From Spirochaetales bacterium (lineage in GTDB: Bacteria > Spirochaetota > Spirochaetia > JAGLYY01): a DNA stretch of 7,170 bases. Position numbers and translations under genes: made by a program. Position 1 is the first letter of the stretch. Each line of letters opens with the position of its first letter. The stretch lies in contig JAGLYY010000116.1 of NCBI GenBank assembly GCA_023131935.1, positions 1 to 7,170 of the forward strand, in the 5' to 3' direction. Below the pieces are notes generated by a model. The model was not told the DNA's origin. It did not search any database and was given only the letters and a program-made list of their open reading frames with translations. Shown piece by piece: positions 1-5,047 of the stretch.

Positions 1-60
1 AGGCTATTAGACTGTAGGCTGCCTACCTAATAGCCTATAGCCTATCCACCTACAGCCTTC
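1..60. repeat. Nested inverted repeat and TAGCCTA tandem heptamers
   Basis: AGGCTATTAG at 1-10 is the exact reverse complement of CTAATAGCCT at 27-36, and inside it GTAGGC at 14-19 is the reverse complement of GCCTAC at 21-26, so the stretch can fold into one long bulged hairpin. It runs into two tandem copies of TAGCCTA at 31-44 and then CTACAGCCT at 49-57, the complement of the same theme (AGGCTGTAG). The element starts at the window edge and is probably longer. It resembles short degenerate intergenic repeats that recur in many environmental genomes, but that resemblance is from memory. A transcription terminator is possible but there is no clear T run beside the stem. Confidence 0.6.
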
Positions 61-101
61 CTCCCTATATGTCTAGTGAATCTTGGAAACCCACCTCCTT
101 T

Positions 102-111
102 GGGGGGGGGG
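102..111. repeat. Homopolymer run of ten G (ten C on minus strand)
   Basis: Ten consecutive G bases lie one base beyond the stop codon of the minus-strand Uma2 gene. The stop (113-115) precedes the run in the direction of transcription, so a change in run length would not alter the Uma2 protein. Such runs are prone to slippage in cells and to sequencing error. Confidence 0.9.
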
Positions 112-112
112 A

Positions 113-694
113 CTATCTTCCAGTTCGTTCACCAAATACCCTCTGCAAATCAATCTCCAGTCCGGGAAGAGTATTTACTTTAACAATATCTTTCTCCCCA
201 TATACCTCACGTTTATCAAATAGCCCTTTTTCATTGCGTGAAAAAATTTCAATAACTTTTTCAACAGGTTCTACTATCCAGTATTCCTTTACTCCATATT
301 TTTCATAGAGATCATACTTTAATTTTCTATCAATCATACCTGTTGAAGGAGAGACGATCTCTATTATAAGATCCGGCGCTCCGGTCAGACCCTGGTCTGT
401 AAACTTATTATTATCACAACAAACAATTATGTCAGGCTGCAAAATTGTTGGAGACTGATCTTCTTCATCGGGGGTCAACTTTACATCAAAAGGTGCCTCA
501 TAAACCTCACATGATTTGCCATAAAGATAATCATAAATTTGATAAAAGAGATTGCCGCTAATCTTCTGATGAATACGGTTCGGAGCAGGACTCATAGAAT
601 AAACTTCTCCATTTATTAGCTCCCACCTCTCATTTTCCGGCCGGCTCATATAATCTTTATATGAGTATTTTTCCTTTTCTTTTGGTATTCCCAT
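113..694 (-). CDS. Uma2 family protein, putative PD-(D/E)XK nuclease (DUF820)
   Basis: A complete 193-residue cytoplasmic protein of the Uma2 family, which has a restriction-endonuclease-like fold; no reaction or partner is established for most members. Family marks run in order: ERWELINGEV at 22-31, H42 after a Pro-rich turn, QPDIIV at 86-91 with the candidate metal ligand D88, DLIIEIVSPST at 108-118 with E112, D122 and K124 as the likely remainder of the active site, and YGVKEYWIVEP at 133-143. The length is usual for the family and no catalytic position looks lost. I choose the ATG at 692-694: an upstream in-frame ATG (701-703) abuts AAAGGGG with no spacing, whereas the chosen one sits nine bases from it. 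The gene is visibly more AT-rich than the sugar genes and stands alone, convergent with nothing in view. Members occur as multi-copy singletons in many genomes, so it is probably unrelated to the sugar locus. Confidence 0.88.
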   Translation of the reverse strand: MGIPKEKEKYSYKDYMSRPENERWELINGEVYSMSPAPNRIHQKISGNLFYQIYDYLYGKSCEVYEAPFDVKLTPDEEDQSPTILQPDIIVCCDNNKFTDQGLTGAPDLIIEIVSPSTGMIDRKLKYDLYEKYGVKEYWIVEPVEKVIEIFSRNEKGLFDKREVYGEKDIVKVNTLPGLEIDLQRVFGERTGR

Positions 695-747
695 AAAAAT
701 CATCCCCTTTTAAAGATTATGGATTTAGATTGTTATTTTCTTTATAT

Positions 748-777
748 ATTATGTAACAGTATAGTCCATATTCTCAA
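748..777 (-). promoter_or_regulatory. Putative sigma70-type promoter of the Uma2 gene
   Basis: On the minus strand TTGAGA (772-777) is followed after 18 bases by CATAAT (748-753); each box matches the sigma70 consensus at five of six positions. Transcription would start near 741, giving a leader of about 45 bases before the chosen ATG. This is pattern matching only. A TATACT at 758-763 is another possible -10 box but has no fitting -35. Confidence 0.45.
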
Positions 778-796
778 AACTAGCTATTCAGGATCA

Positions 797-834
797 GGCG
801 GATAGAGCAGTTTTGCTCTTTCGCCGAACTCGGC
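797..834. repeat. Two adjacent inverted repeats
   Basis: GGCG plus AGAGCA (797-800, 804-809) pairs with TGCTCT plus CGCC (814-819, 822-825) around a GTTT loop, with a small internal loop. It overlaps the next one: GCCGA at 823-827 is the complement of TCGGC at 830-834. The two stems share bases and are mutually exclusive at 823-825. Neither is followed by a T run on either strand, so a standard intrinsic terminator is not supported. Confidence 0.5.
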
Positions 835-914
835 CATTACAATCAAGTATATAGAGAATTTGCGGCTAATTCCATTCGTTACACCTGTTCTGAAGCGCGA
901 ATGTAGGTATTACC

Positions 915-955
915 CTTCTGTGGCCCTCCTCAATCTTTGCGTTCTCCGCGTGAGA
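915..955. repeat. Degenerate 9-base tandem repeat, Uma2-AraC intergenic
   Basis: Read on the minus strand the segment divides into successive degenerate 9-base units: CGCGGAGAA, CGCAAAGAT, TGAGGAGGG, CCACAGAAG, preceded by TCTCA. The unit style (CGCRRAGAN) matches dispersed intergenic repeats I recall from many environmental bacteria, but I cannot confirm other genomic copies. It has no coding character. Confidence 0.4.
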
Positions 956-963
956 TCCTCTTC

Positions 964-977
964 TTTTTCATGAAAAA
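964..977. repeat. Perfect 14-base palindrome
   Basis: TTTTTCATGAAAAA reads the same on both strands. It lies about 105 bases beyond the AraC-family stop codon. It could be a protein-binding site or a weak bidirectional stop; nothing nearby decides. Confidence 0.4.
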
Positions 978-1021
978 ATTTCCCTTTCAGGCAAAAAAAA
1001 CATTGACAGCTCGGAATAGGG

Positions 1022-1043
1022 GGAGTAAGTATTTCTTTACTCC
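1022..1043 (-). terminator. Hairpin downstream of the AraC-family gene, possible terminator
   Basis: GGAGTAA at 1022-1028 is the reverse complement of TTACTCC at 1037-1043, and a G-T pair extends the stem to eight. It begins 40 bases after the minus-strand AraC stop. On that strand the stem is followed by CCCCC instead of a T run; eight Ts come only some 24 bases later. It may help end or protect the regulator transcript, but it is not a canonical intrinsic terminator. Confidence 0.3.
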
Positions 1044-1082
1044 ACGAAGCTTTTGAGAGAGTACGATATCTCCTTATCGGAA

Positions 1083-1880
1083 TTAAATCCCTCCGGATTT
1101 ACGGTAATTCCTCGGAGAAACGCCAAATTGTTTTTTAAATCTTTCGGAAAAGTAGAGCGGATCGTAATATCCTGTTCTATCTGCGATCTCCTTGATAGAG
1201 AGAGATGTATGCCGGAGCATATGGCCTGCCCAGGTGAGTTTCTGTTGCAGAAAATAACGTATGGGGGAAGACTGCATGTGTTGGTAAAAAAGGCGATTAA
1301 AGTGGGTCTGGCTGATGCCGAGATAATCACAGATATCTTCCGTAGAAAGGGGGTGATGAAGATTCTGCTGCATGTATGTAAGGGCATTGTCAATCACCGT
1401 GGGAAGGTCGGGCCTCAGAGAATGGCTTAATTCGAGAAGTATTCTGTATGCAAGAACACTGCAGATGATGTCCACGTCCGGCGGGCTTTCTGCGATCAGA
1501 GATGTCGCCTTTTTCAAAAGACCGGCAAGTAGGTTGGGATTAGAAACTCTTATCCGGTCTCTGCCCCATAGGTTCATGATTCTTAATAAATGGTCCAGAG
1601 CGGAACCATCTATTGTAATAAACCGTTTTAAGAGTATATCGGCAGGGCCTGTTGTATAACGATGGGAAACATTTCTGCGAAGGAGGTAAACTTCCCCTTT
1701 CTGAATTATGTATCTTCTCCCATCCTGAACGAATTCGGCGTTTCCGGCACGTAATAACTCTATTCCGAAAACCTGGGAGTTAGACCTGTATTGTTCATTT
1801 CCTCTGGCCCACCAGCCGTAACCTGCAAGCGTAATTAGGAGAGGCGGAATGTATATGTCCTGTTTCCCGGGACGGTACAT
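1083..1880 (-). CDS. AraC family transcriptional regulator with N-terminal cupin
   Basis: A 265-residue regulator, a normal length for the family. The first 95 residues look like the AraC-type cupin that senses a sugar or other effector (GIELLRAGNAEFVQDG, then KGEVYLL with an H in NVSHRY). The last 100 residues hold the paired helix-turn-helix DNA-binding domain: LSTEDICDYLGISQTHFNRL, then IKEIADRTGYYDPLYFSERF and the family signature FKKQFGVSPRNYRK at the end. A longer frame reaches an ATG at 1959-1961, but that start has no ribosome binding site and lies at the probable promoter. The ATG at 1878-1880 is six bases from GAAAGG (1887-1892) and is preferred; a third ATG at 1935-1937 also lacks a site. 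The gene is divergent from the glycosidase and importer genes, the usual place for a local regulator of sugar uptake, and repeated candidate operators lie ahead of both transcripts. The effector is unknown. Confidence 0.93.
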   Translation of the reverse strand: MYRPGKQDIYIPPLLITLAGYGWWARGNEQYRSNSQVFGIELLRAGNAEFVQDGRRYIIQKGEVYLLRRNVSHRYTTGPADILLKRFITIDGSALDHLLRIMNLWGRDRIRVSNPNLLAGLLKKATSLIAESPPDVDIICSVLAYRILLELSHSLRPDLPTVIDNALTYMQQNLHHPLSTEDICDYLGISQTHFNRLFYQHMQSSPIRYFLQQKLTWAGHMLRHTSLSIKEIADRTGYYDPLYFSERFKKQFGVSPRNYRKSGGI

Positions 1881-1923
1881 CCAGAACCTTTCAAATTTCC
1901 TGCTTTTGCTTTTTCGTACAACA

Positions 1924-1952
1924 TGGTCAAATATCATATGTTTTAGTATAGT
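1924..1952 (+). promoter_or_regulatory. Putative promoter and operator of the GH4 glycosidase gene
   Basis: TGGTCA (1924-1929) and TATAGT (1947-1952) are separated by 17 bases; the -10 box is good and the -35 box poor, as expected for a promoter that needs an activator. The stretch 1924-1943 recurs at 3509-3528 with 17 of 20 identical bases and is followed in both by GTATAGT. The core decamer AATATCATAT (1930-1939) directly follows the -35 box, and the shared 20-base element includes that box, a usual place for AraC-family activator sites. The start would be near 1959, leaving a leader of about 75 bases. Confidence 0.55.
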
Positions 1953-1972
1953 ATATAACATGGATAATGCAA
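1945..1972 (-). promoter_or_regulatory. Putative promoter of the AraC-family gene
   Basis: On the minus strand TTGCAT (1967-1972) is followed after 16 bases by TATACT (1945-1950). Transcription would begin near 1938, inside the upstream end of the longer AraC reading frame, which supports the downstream start codon at 1878-1880. The -10 box overlaps that of the divergent promoter at 1924-1952. Confidence 0.5.
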
Positions 1973-2001
1973 CTGTAAGTTATTACTCTATCGGCAAAAA
2001 T

Positions 2002-2017
2002 CCTGATTTTTATCAGG
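2002..2017 (+). promoter_or_regulatory. Leader hairpin ahead of the GH4 ribosome binding site
   Basis: CCTGAT (2002-2007) pairs perfectly with ATCAGG (2012-2017) across a TTTT loop, giving a six-base-pair stem that ends five bases before the GGAG ribosome binding site at 2023-2026. It might tune translation or mRNA stability of the glycosidase. The stem is short and no ligand-binding fold is visible, so I do not call a riboswitch. Confidence 0.35.
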
Positions 2018-2032
2018 TTAATGGAGTATGCT

Positions 2033-3460
2033 ATGATAAGTAAAACCGATCAGAGTCATTTCAACCACACTAGAAGCGCGGATTCTCAGGAAGGACTGCG
2101 TGGTAAGATGTACAGACCCATAAAGGTTGTCATGCTCGGAGCAGGCAGTGGATTTACACCAAAATTAATGAATGATGTGCTTAAAATTCCCGGGAACCGG
2201 GGGGGCGAGATCGCTCTTGTTGATATTGATACTGAGCGTCTTTTTACCATGGAAAAAGTTATAAGGAAACTGGTTGAGGCAAATGGACAGGAAAAAAAGT
2301 GGAAGGTGTCGGCATCTACAAGGAGAGAGGATATCCTTGGAAATGCCGACTATATTGTTAACTGTATAGAGGTAAGCGGAGTCGACTGTGTACGTTTTGA
2401 CAACGATATACCGCTGGAGTATGGAGTTGACCAGTGTATTGGCGATACCATAGGCCCTGGAGGTCTTTTTAAAGGCTTAAGGACGATTCCTGTCTTTCTT
2501 GATATACTTAAAGATTGCGAAATATTTTGTCCCGATGCGCTTGTGCTTAATTACACAAACCCCATGAGTCTGATGTGCCTTTCTGCGGGCAGGGCAGGCA
2601 ATATGCAGGTGGTTGGTCTGTGTCATTCTGTTCAGGGCACGAGTCATCTGCTTGCAAAGAGGGCGGGAGTACCGATAGAGGAAATGACCTGGGAGTGTGC
2701 GGGGATAAACCACCTTGCCTGGTTTACAAAACTCGAACACGAGGGGAATGATCTCTATCCACTGCTTATGGAAAAGGCAGGAGAGGATATCGCCGGTAAT
2801 CCGTCCAATCCGGATGATGCGGAAGACCTTGTAAGAAAGGACCTAATGCTCAATTTCGGGGCTTTTGTAAGCGAATCATCCGGTCACCTGAGCGAGTATC
2901 TGCCCTACTACCGGAAACGCAAGGATTTGATTAAAAAATACTGCAGAAGCAAATACAATGGTGAATCGGGCTTTTACGCGCGGGAATGGCCGATATGGCG
3001 GAGTGAGGCGGACGAGAGGCGAGGCAAGATGCTTGACGGCAGCGAATCGATCGAATGGGACAGAAGCTGGGAGTATGCCTCCTGGATTATTGAAGCCCGG
3101 GAGAAAGACGCCCCCTACAGAATCCATGGAAACGTAATGAACAACCATAAAGGCGCCGGGCCATTAATAGAAAACCTCCCTGCGGACAGCTGTGTGGAGG
3201 TGGCCTGTATGGTTGACGGAAACGGTATCCAGCCGACAGTCTACGGGAAACTTCCTCCTCAGATGGCGGCTTTATGCAGGTCGCATACGGGGTTCTACGA
3301 TCTTGCCGCGCAGGCAGTGATTGAAAGAAGCAGGGAAGCGGCAATTCAGGCGCTGATGCTCGATCCCCTGACATCCGCGGTTTGTTCGCCATCTGAAATA
3401 AGGGAGATGACGATCAGGTTGTTTGAAGCGGAAATAGAGTATTTGCCCGATTACAGTTAA
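2033..3460 (+). CDS. Glycoside hydrolase family 4, MelA-like alpha-galactosidase
   Basis: A 475-residue cytoplasmic enzyme of family GH4, which cleaves glycosides by an oxidation-elimination mechanism using NAD+ and a divalent metal such as Mn2+. Seen in order: Rossmann nucleotide site VVMLGAGS (32-39), acidic ALVDID (61-66), GDTIGPGG (137-144), NYTNPMS (173-179), metal-ligand motif GLCHSVQG with C197 and H198 (195-202), CAGINHLAW with H227 (222-230), and NLPADSCVEVACMVDGNGIQP near the C-terminus. The CHSV motif and the C-terminal third closely follow E. coli MelA as I remember it, and differ from the CHG of alpha-glucosidases and CNVP of 6-phospho enzymes; a related alpha-galacturonidase (LplD-type) remains possible. 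The ATG at 2033 is six bases from GGAG; ATG 2021 has no site, and ATG 2108, where most relatives would begin, has none at good spacing, so the first 25 residues are an extension. It precedes the importer genes on the same strand. Confidence 0.9.
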   Translation: MISKTDQSHFNHTRSADSQEGLRGKMYRPIKVVMLGAGSGFTPKLMNDVLKIPGNRGGEIALVDIDTERLFTMEKVIRKLVEANGQEKKWKVSASTRREDILGNADYIVNCIEVSGVDCVRFDNDIPLEYGVDQCIGDTIGPGGLFKGLRTIPVFLDILKDCEIFCPDALVLNYTNPMSLMCLSAGRAGNMQVVGLCHSVQGTSHLLAKRAGVPIEEMTWECAGINHLAWFTKLEHEGNDLYPLLMEKAGEDIAGNPSNPDDAEDLVRKDLMLNFGAFVSESSGHLSEYLPYYRKRKDLIKKYCRSKYNGESGFYAREWPIWRSEADERRGKMLDGSESIEWDRSWEYASWIIEAREKDAPYRIHGNVMNNHKGAGPLIENLPADSCVEVACMVDGNGIQPTVYGKLPPQMAALCRSHTGFYDLAAQAVIERSREAAIQALMLDPLTSAVCSPSEIREMTIRLFEAEIEYLPDYS

Positions 3461-3473
3461 AACGGCTTACAGA

Positions 3474-3571
3474 AATATCATATCATTCCGGCGGTTTTGT
3501 CTATGGGTTGGTTGAATATCACATGTTTGTATAGTGTAAATAATATTGTTTTATGAGTGTTATATGATATT
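3474..3571. promoter_or_regulatory. Cluster of three candidate AraC-type operator half-sites
   Basis: The decamer AATATCATAT occurs at 3474-3483, as AATATCACAT at 3515-3524, and inverted at 3562-3571. The same decamer lies in the divergent GH4-AraC control region at 1930-1939. Start-to-start spacing is 41 bases for the first two and 47 to the inverted one. They are the best candidates for binding by the AraC-family regulator; binding itself is inferred. Confidence 0.5.
3508..3535 (+). promoter_or_regulatory. Putative promoter of the ABC importer genes
   Basis: TATAGT (3530-3535) is a good -10 box; the -35 position has only a poor match (TTGGTT at 3508-3513, 16 bases away). The segment is the near copy of the glycosidase promoter, two bases shorter between operator core and -10. 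A weak -35 with an adjacent operator suggests activator-dependent start, near 3542. The leader would be about 94 bases and includes the inverted operator copy. The importer could therefore be made both from this promoter and by read-through from the glycosidase gene, as no clear terminator lies between. Confidence 0.5.
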
Positions 3572-3635
3572 CTGCTTTTAAGAGTAAGAGGGGCGATTTA
3601 TAACTTCTCTTTCAAAAAAAATAAAGGAGTTTTAA

Positions 3636-4904
3636 ATGAAACGAAAACTGATTGTTTTTCTGGTTCTAGCTATTGCGCTGAGCACAATGGCTTTTGCAGG
3701 CGGTCAGCAGGAAGCGAAATCCACTGAGAAGGGGACCACGACTATCTCATACGCTATATGGGACAGGAACCAGGCCCCGGGCATGCAGGCTATGATAGAC
3801 CGGTTTGAAGAGTTGAACCCCGACATCAAAGTGTCACTTGAAGTTTCAAACTGGGGCGAATACTGGACCAAGCTTGAAGCAGCTACTATGGGTGATGTTA
3901 TGCCTGATGTATTCTGGATGCATGCAAGCCGCATTCGCATGTATGCTGACAACGATAAATTAATGCCAGTTGGAGACAGGGTAAAGACAGATCCGAATAT
4001 GGATTATAGTAATTATCCCGAAGGTGTTGTAAAAATCTATGAAATAGATGGCGTTAATTATGCAATTCCAAAGGATTTTGATACAATCGGGCTATGTTAT
4101 AATAAAAAGATGTTTGACGTGGCAGGAATCTCCTACCCGGATGAAACCTGGGACTGGAATAAATTTCTTGAGGCTGCAAAATTATTAACAGACGAATCAA
4201 AGGGAGTCTATGGATTTGCCGCAAACGCATCCGATCAGCTCGGGTATTATAATTTTATATATCAGAATGGCGGATATGTTATAAACGCAGCAAAGACAAA
4301 ATCCGGTTTCGATCTGCCGGAGAGCATTGAGGCAATCCAGTTCTACCATGATTTGATTCACAAACATCATGTATCGCCGACAATAGAGCAGATGTCAGAT
4401 ACAAAGCCTGGAACCATGTTTGCATCCCGGAAAGTTGCCATGTATTTTGTAGGATCATGGTTAATATCAGGTCTTGCCAAAAATGAAGTAACCAGAGAGA
4501 TGGCTGATATGGCTGTTCTTCCCAGAATGGTAAAGAGTGCATCCATCTATAATGGGCTTGGGAACAGTATAGCAGCTTCAACGGAGCATCCAGAGGAAGC
4601 ATGGAAATTTGTAAAATTTCTTGGTACGGAGGAGGGCAATCTTATTCAAGGGAGGAGCGGGGCTGCTATTCCGGCATTTAAAGGAACACAGGAGCCGTGG
4701 ATTAGCTGCAGAACAGAGTTTAATGTAAAGGTATTTGTCGATATGATAGATTATGGTGTACCGTATCCCACATCCAAAACAGCTCCCAGATGGAGTAGTT
4801 TACAGAAAGAAACGATGATTCAAATCTTAAGTGGAAATGTTGAAGTGGAAGAAGGATGTAAAAAGATCGCGGCAGAAATGAATAAGTTGCTTGTGACTGA
4901 ATAG
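3636..4904 (+). CDS. Sugar ABC transporter substrate-binding protein (SBP_bac_1 family)
   Basis: A 422-residue periplasmic binding protein of the type 1 extracellular solute-binding family (MalE/UgpB-like), which captures a sugar and delivers it to the two permeases encoded next. The N-terminus is a signal peptide: MKRK, a hydrophobic core (about 5-20) and AFA, with cleavage expected after A21 before GGQQEA. There is no lipobox Cys, so the mature protein should be soluble in the periplasm. The mature part opens with TTISYAIWD, then AMIDRFEELNPDIKV, MGDVMPDVFWM, a Trp- and Tyr-rich middle (ETWDWNKFLEAAKLL), and GNSIAASTEHPEEAWKFVKFL, all typical of the family and of usual length. The ATG has an excellent AAGGAG (3624-3629) six bases away. 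Substrate cannot be read from the sequence; the MelA-like gene next door points to an alpha-galactoside. It follows a promoter resembling that of the glycosidase. Confidence 0.95.
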   Translation: MKRKLIVFLVLAIALSTMAFAGGQQEAKSTEKGTTTISYAIWDRNQAPGMQAMIDRFEELNPDIKVSLEVSNWGEYWTKLEAATMGDVMPDVFWMHASRIRMYADNDKLMPVGDRVKTDPNMDYSNYPEGVVKIYEIDGVNYAIPKDFDTIGLCYNKKMFDVAGISYPDETWDWNKFLEAAKLLTDESKGVYGFAANASDQLGYYNFIYQNGGYVINAAKTKSGFDLPESIEAIQFYHDLIHKHHVSPTIEQMSDTKPGTMFASRKVAMYFVGSWLISGLAKNEVTREMADMAVLPRMVKSASIYNGLGNSIAASTEHPEEAWKFVKFLGTEEGNLIQGRSGAAIPAFKGTQEPWISCRTEFNVKVFVDMIDYGVPYPTSKTAPRWSSLQKETMIQILSGNVEVEEGCKKIAAEMNKLLVTE

Positions 4905-4983
4905 ACGGCATTCCACTGCAGCGTGGTTGTGGTTGAGAACGCGGAAAACCGCAACGGAGCACAGACAGTAGAAAGTTAGAGGT

Positions 4984-5011
4984 AAGCGGCACTGTACATT
5001 CCGTGCCGTTT
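4984..5011 (+). promoter_or_regulatory. Intercistronic hairpin between binding protein and permease genes
   Basis: CGGCAC (4987-4992) pairs with GTGCCG (5003-5008); A-T and G-T pairs extend the stem to about nine, around a ten-base loop. It sits between the binding-protein stop and the first permease, and ends about 20 bases before the AGGAGG of the permease. No T run follows, so it is more likely to slow decay of the upstream message or to attenuate partly than to stop transcription fully. Hairpins here are common in binding-protein operons, where much more binding protein than permease is needed. Confidence 0.45.
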
Positions 5012-5047
5012 GCCATTTCCCCTATTATTATAGGAGGCGGGTATATT

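Larger units (their letters stand above)
704..1082. other. Long non-coding intergenic stretch between Uma2 and AraC genes
   Basis: About 380 bases lie between the Uma2 start and the stop of the AraC-family gene, both on the minus strand. Apart from the Uma2 promoter I find no convincing gene: the only short frame of note, 784-837 on the minus strand (17 residues), has no ribosome binding site. The stretch holds two adjacent hairpins (797-834), a degenerate 9-base repeat (915-955), a 14-base palindrome (964-977), and a hairpin (1022-1043) after the AraC gene. The segment around 850-900 resembles widespread degenerate intergenic repeats, from memory only. Confidence 0.6.

Noticed and set aside
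1..112. CRISPR array
   Set aside because: The repeat units are seven to ten bases, tandem or inverted, without regular unique spacers.
69..308. Plus-strand 79-codon frame across the G tract
   Set aside because: It is antisense to the conserved Uma2 C-terminal half, has a Ser/Thr/Phe-rich shadow composition and no ribosome binding site.
784..837. Minus-strand 17-codon frame as a small protein
   Set aside because: It has no ribosome binding site and lies in the hairpin region, whose structure explains the sequence better.
1003..1031. Perfect TTGACA (1003-1008) on the plus strand as a promoter
   Set aside because: The sequence 17 bases later, TAAGTA, is a poor -10 box, and transcription would only run antisense into the AraC gene.
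1053..1430. Plus-strand open frame of 125 codons opposite the AraC gene
   Set aside because: It lies almost wholly antisense to the conserved DNA-binding domain of the AraC-family gene, has no family features and is a shadow frame.
1961..2032. Riboswitch in the glycosidase leader
   Set aside because: The leader is only about 75 bases with one six-base-pair stem; no known aptamer core is visible.
3461..3635. Terminator between glycosidase and binding-protein genes
   Set aside because: Only a bulged pairing of AAGAGTAAG with CTTCTCTT across a long loop was found, with no T run directly after it.
3636..3701. Lipoprotein signal on the binding protein
   Set aside because: The expected cleavage region AFAGG has no cysteine, so a soluble periplasmic protein is favoured.
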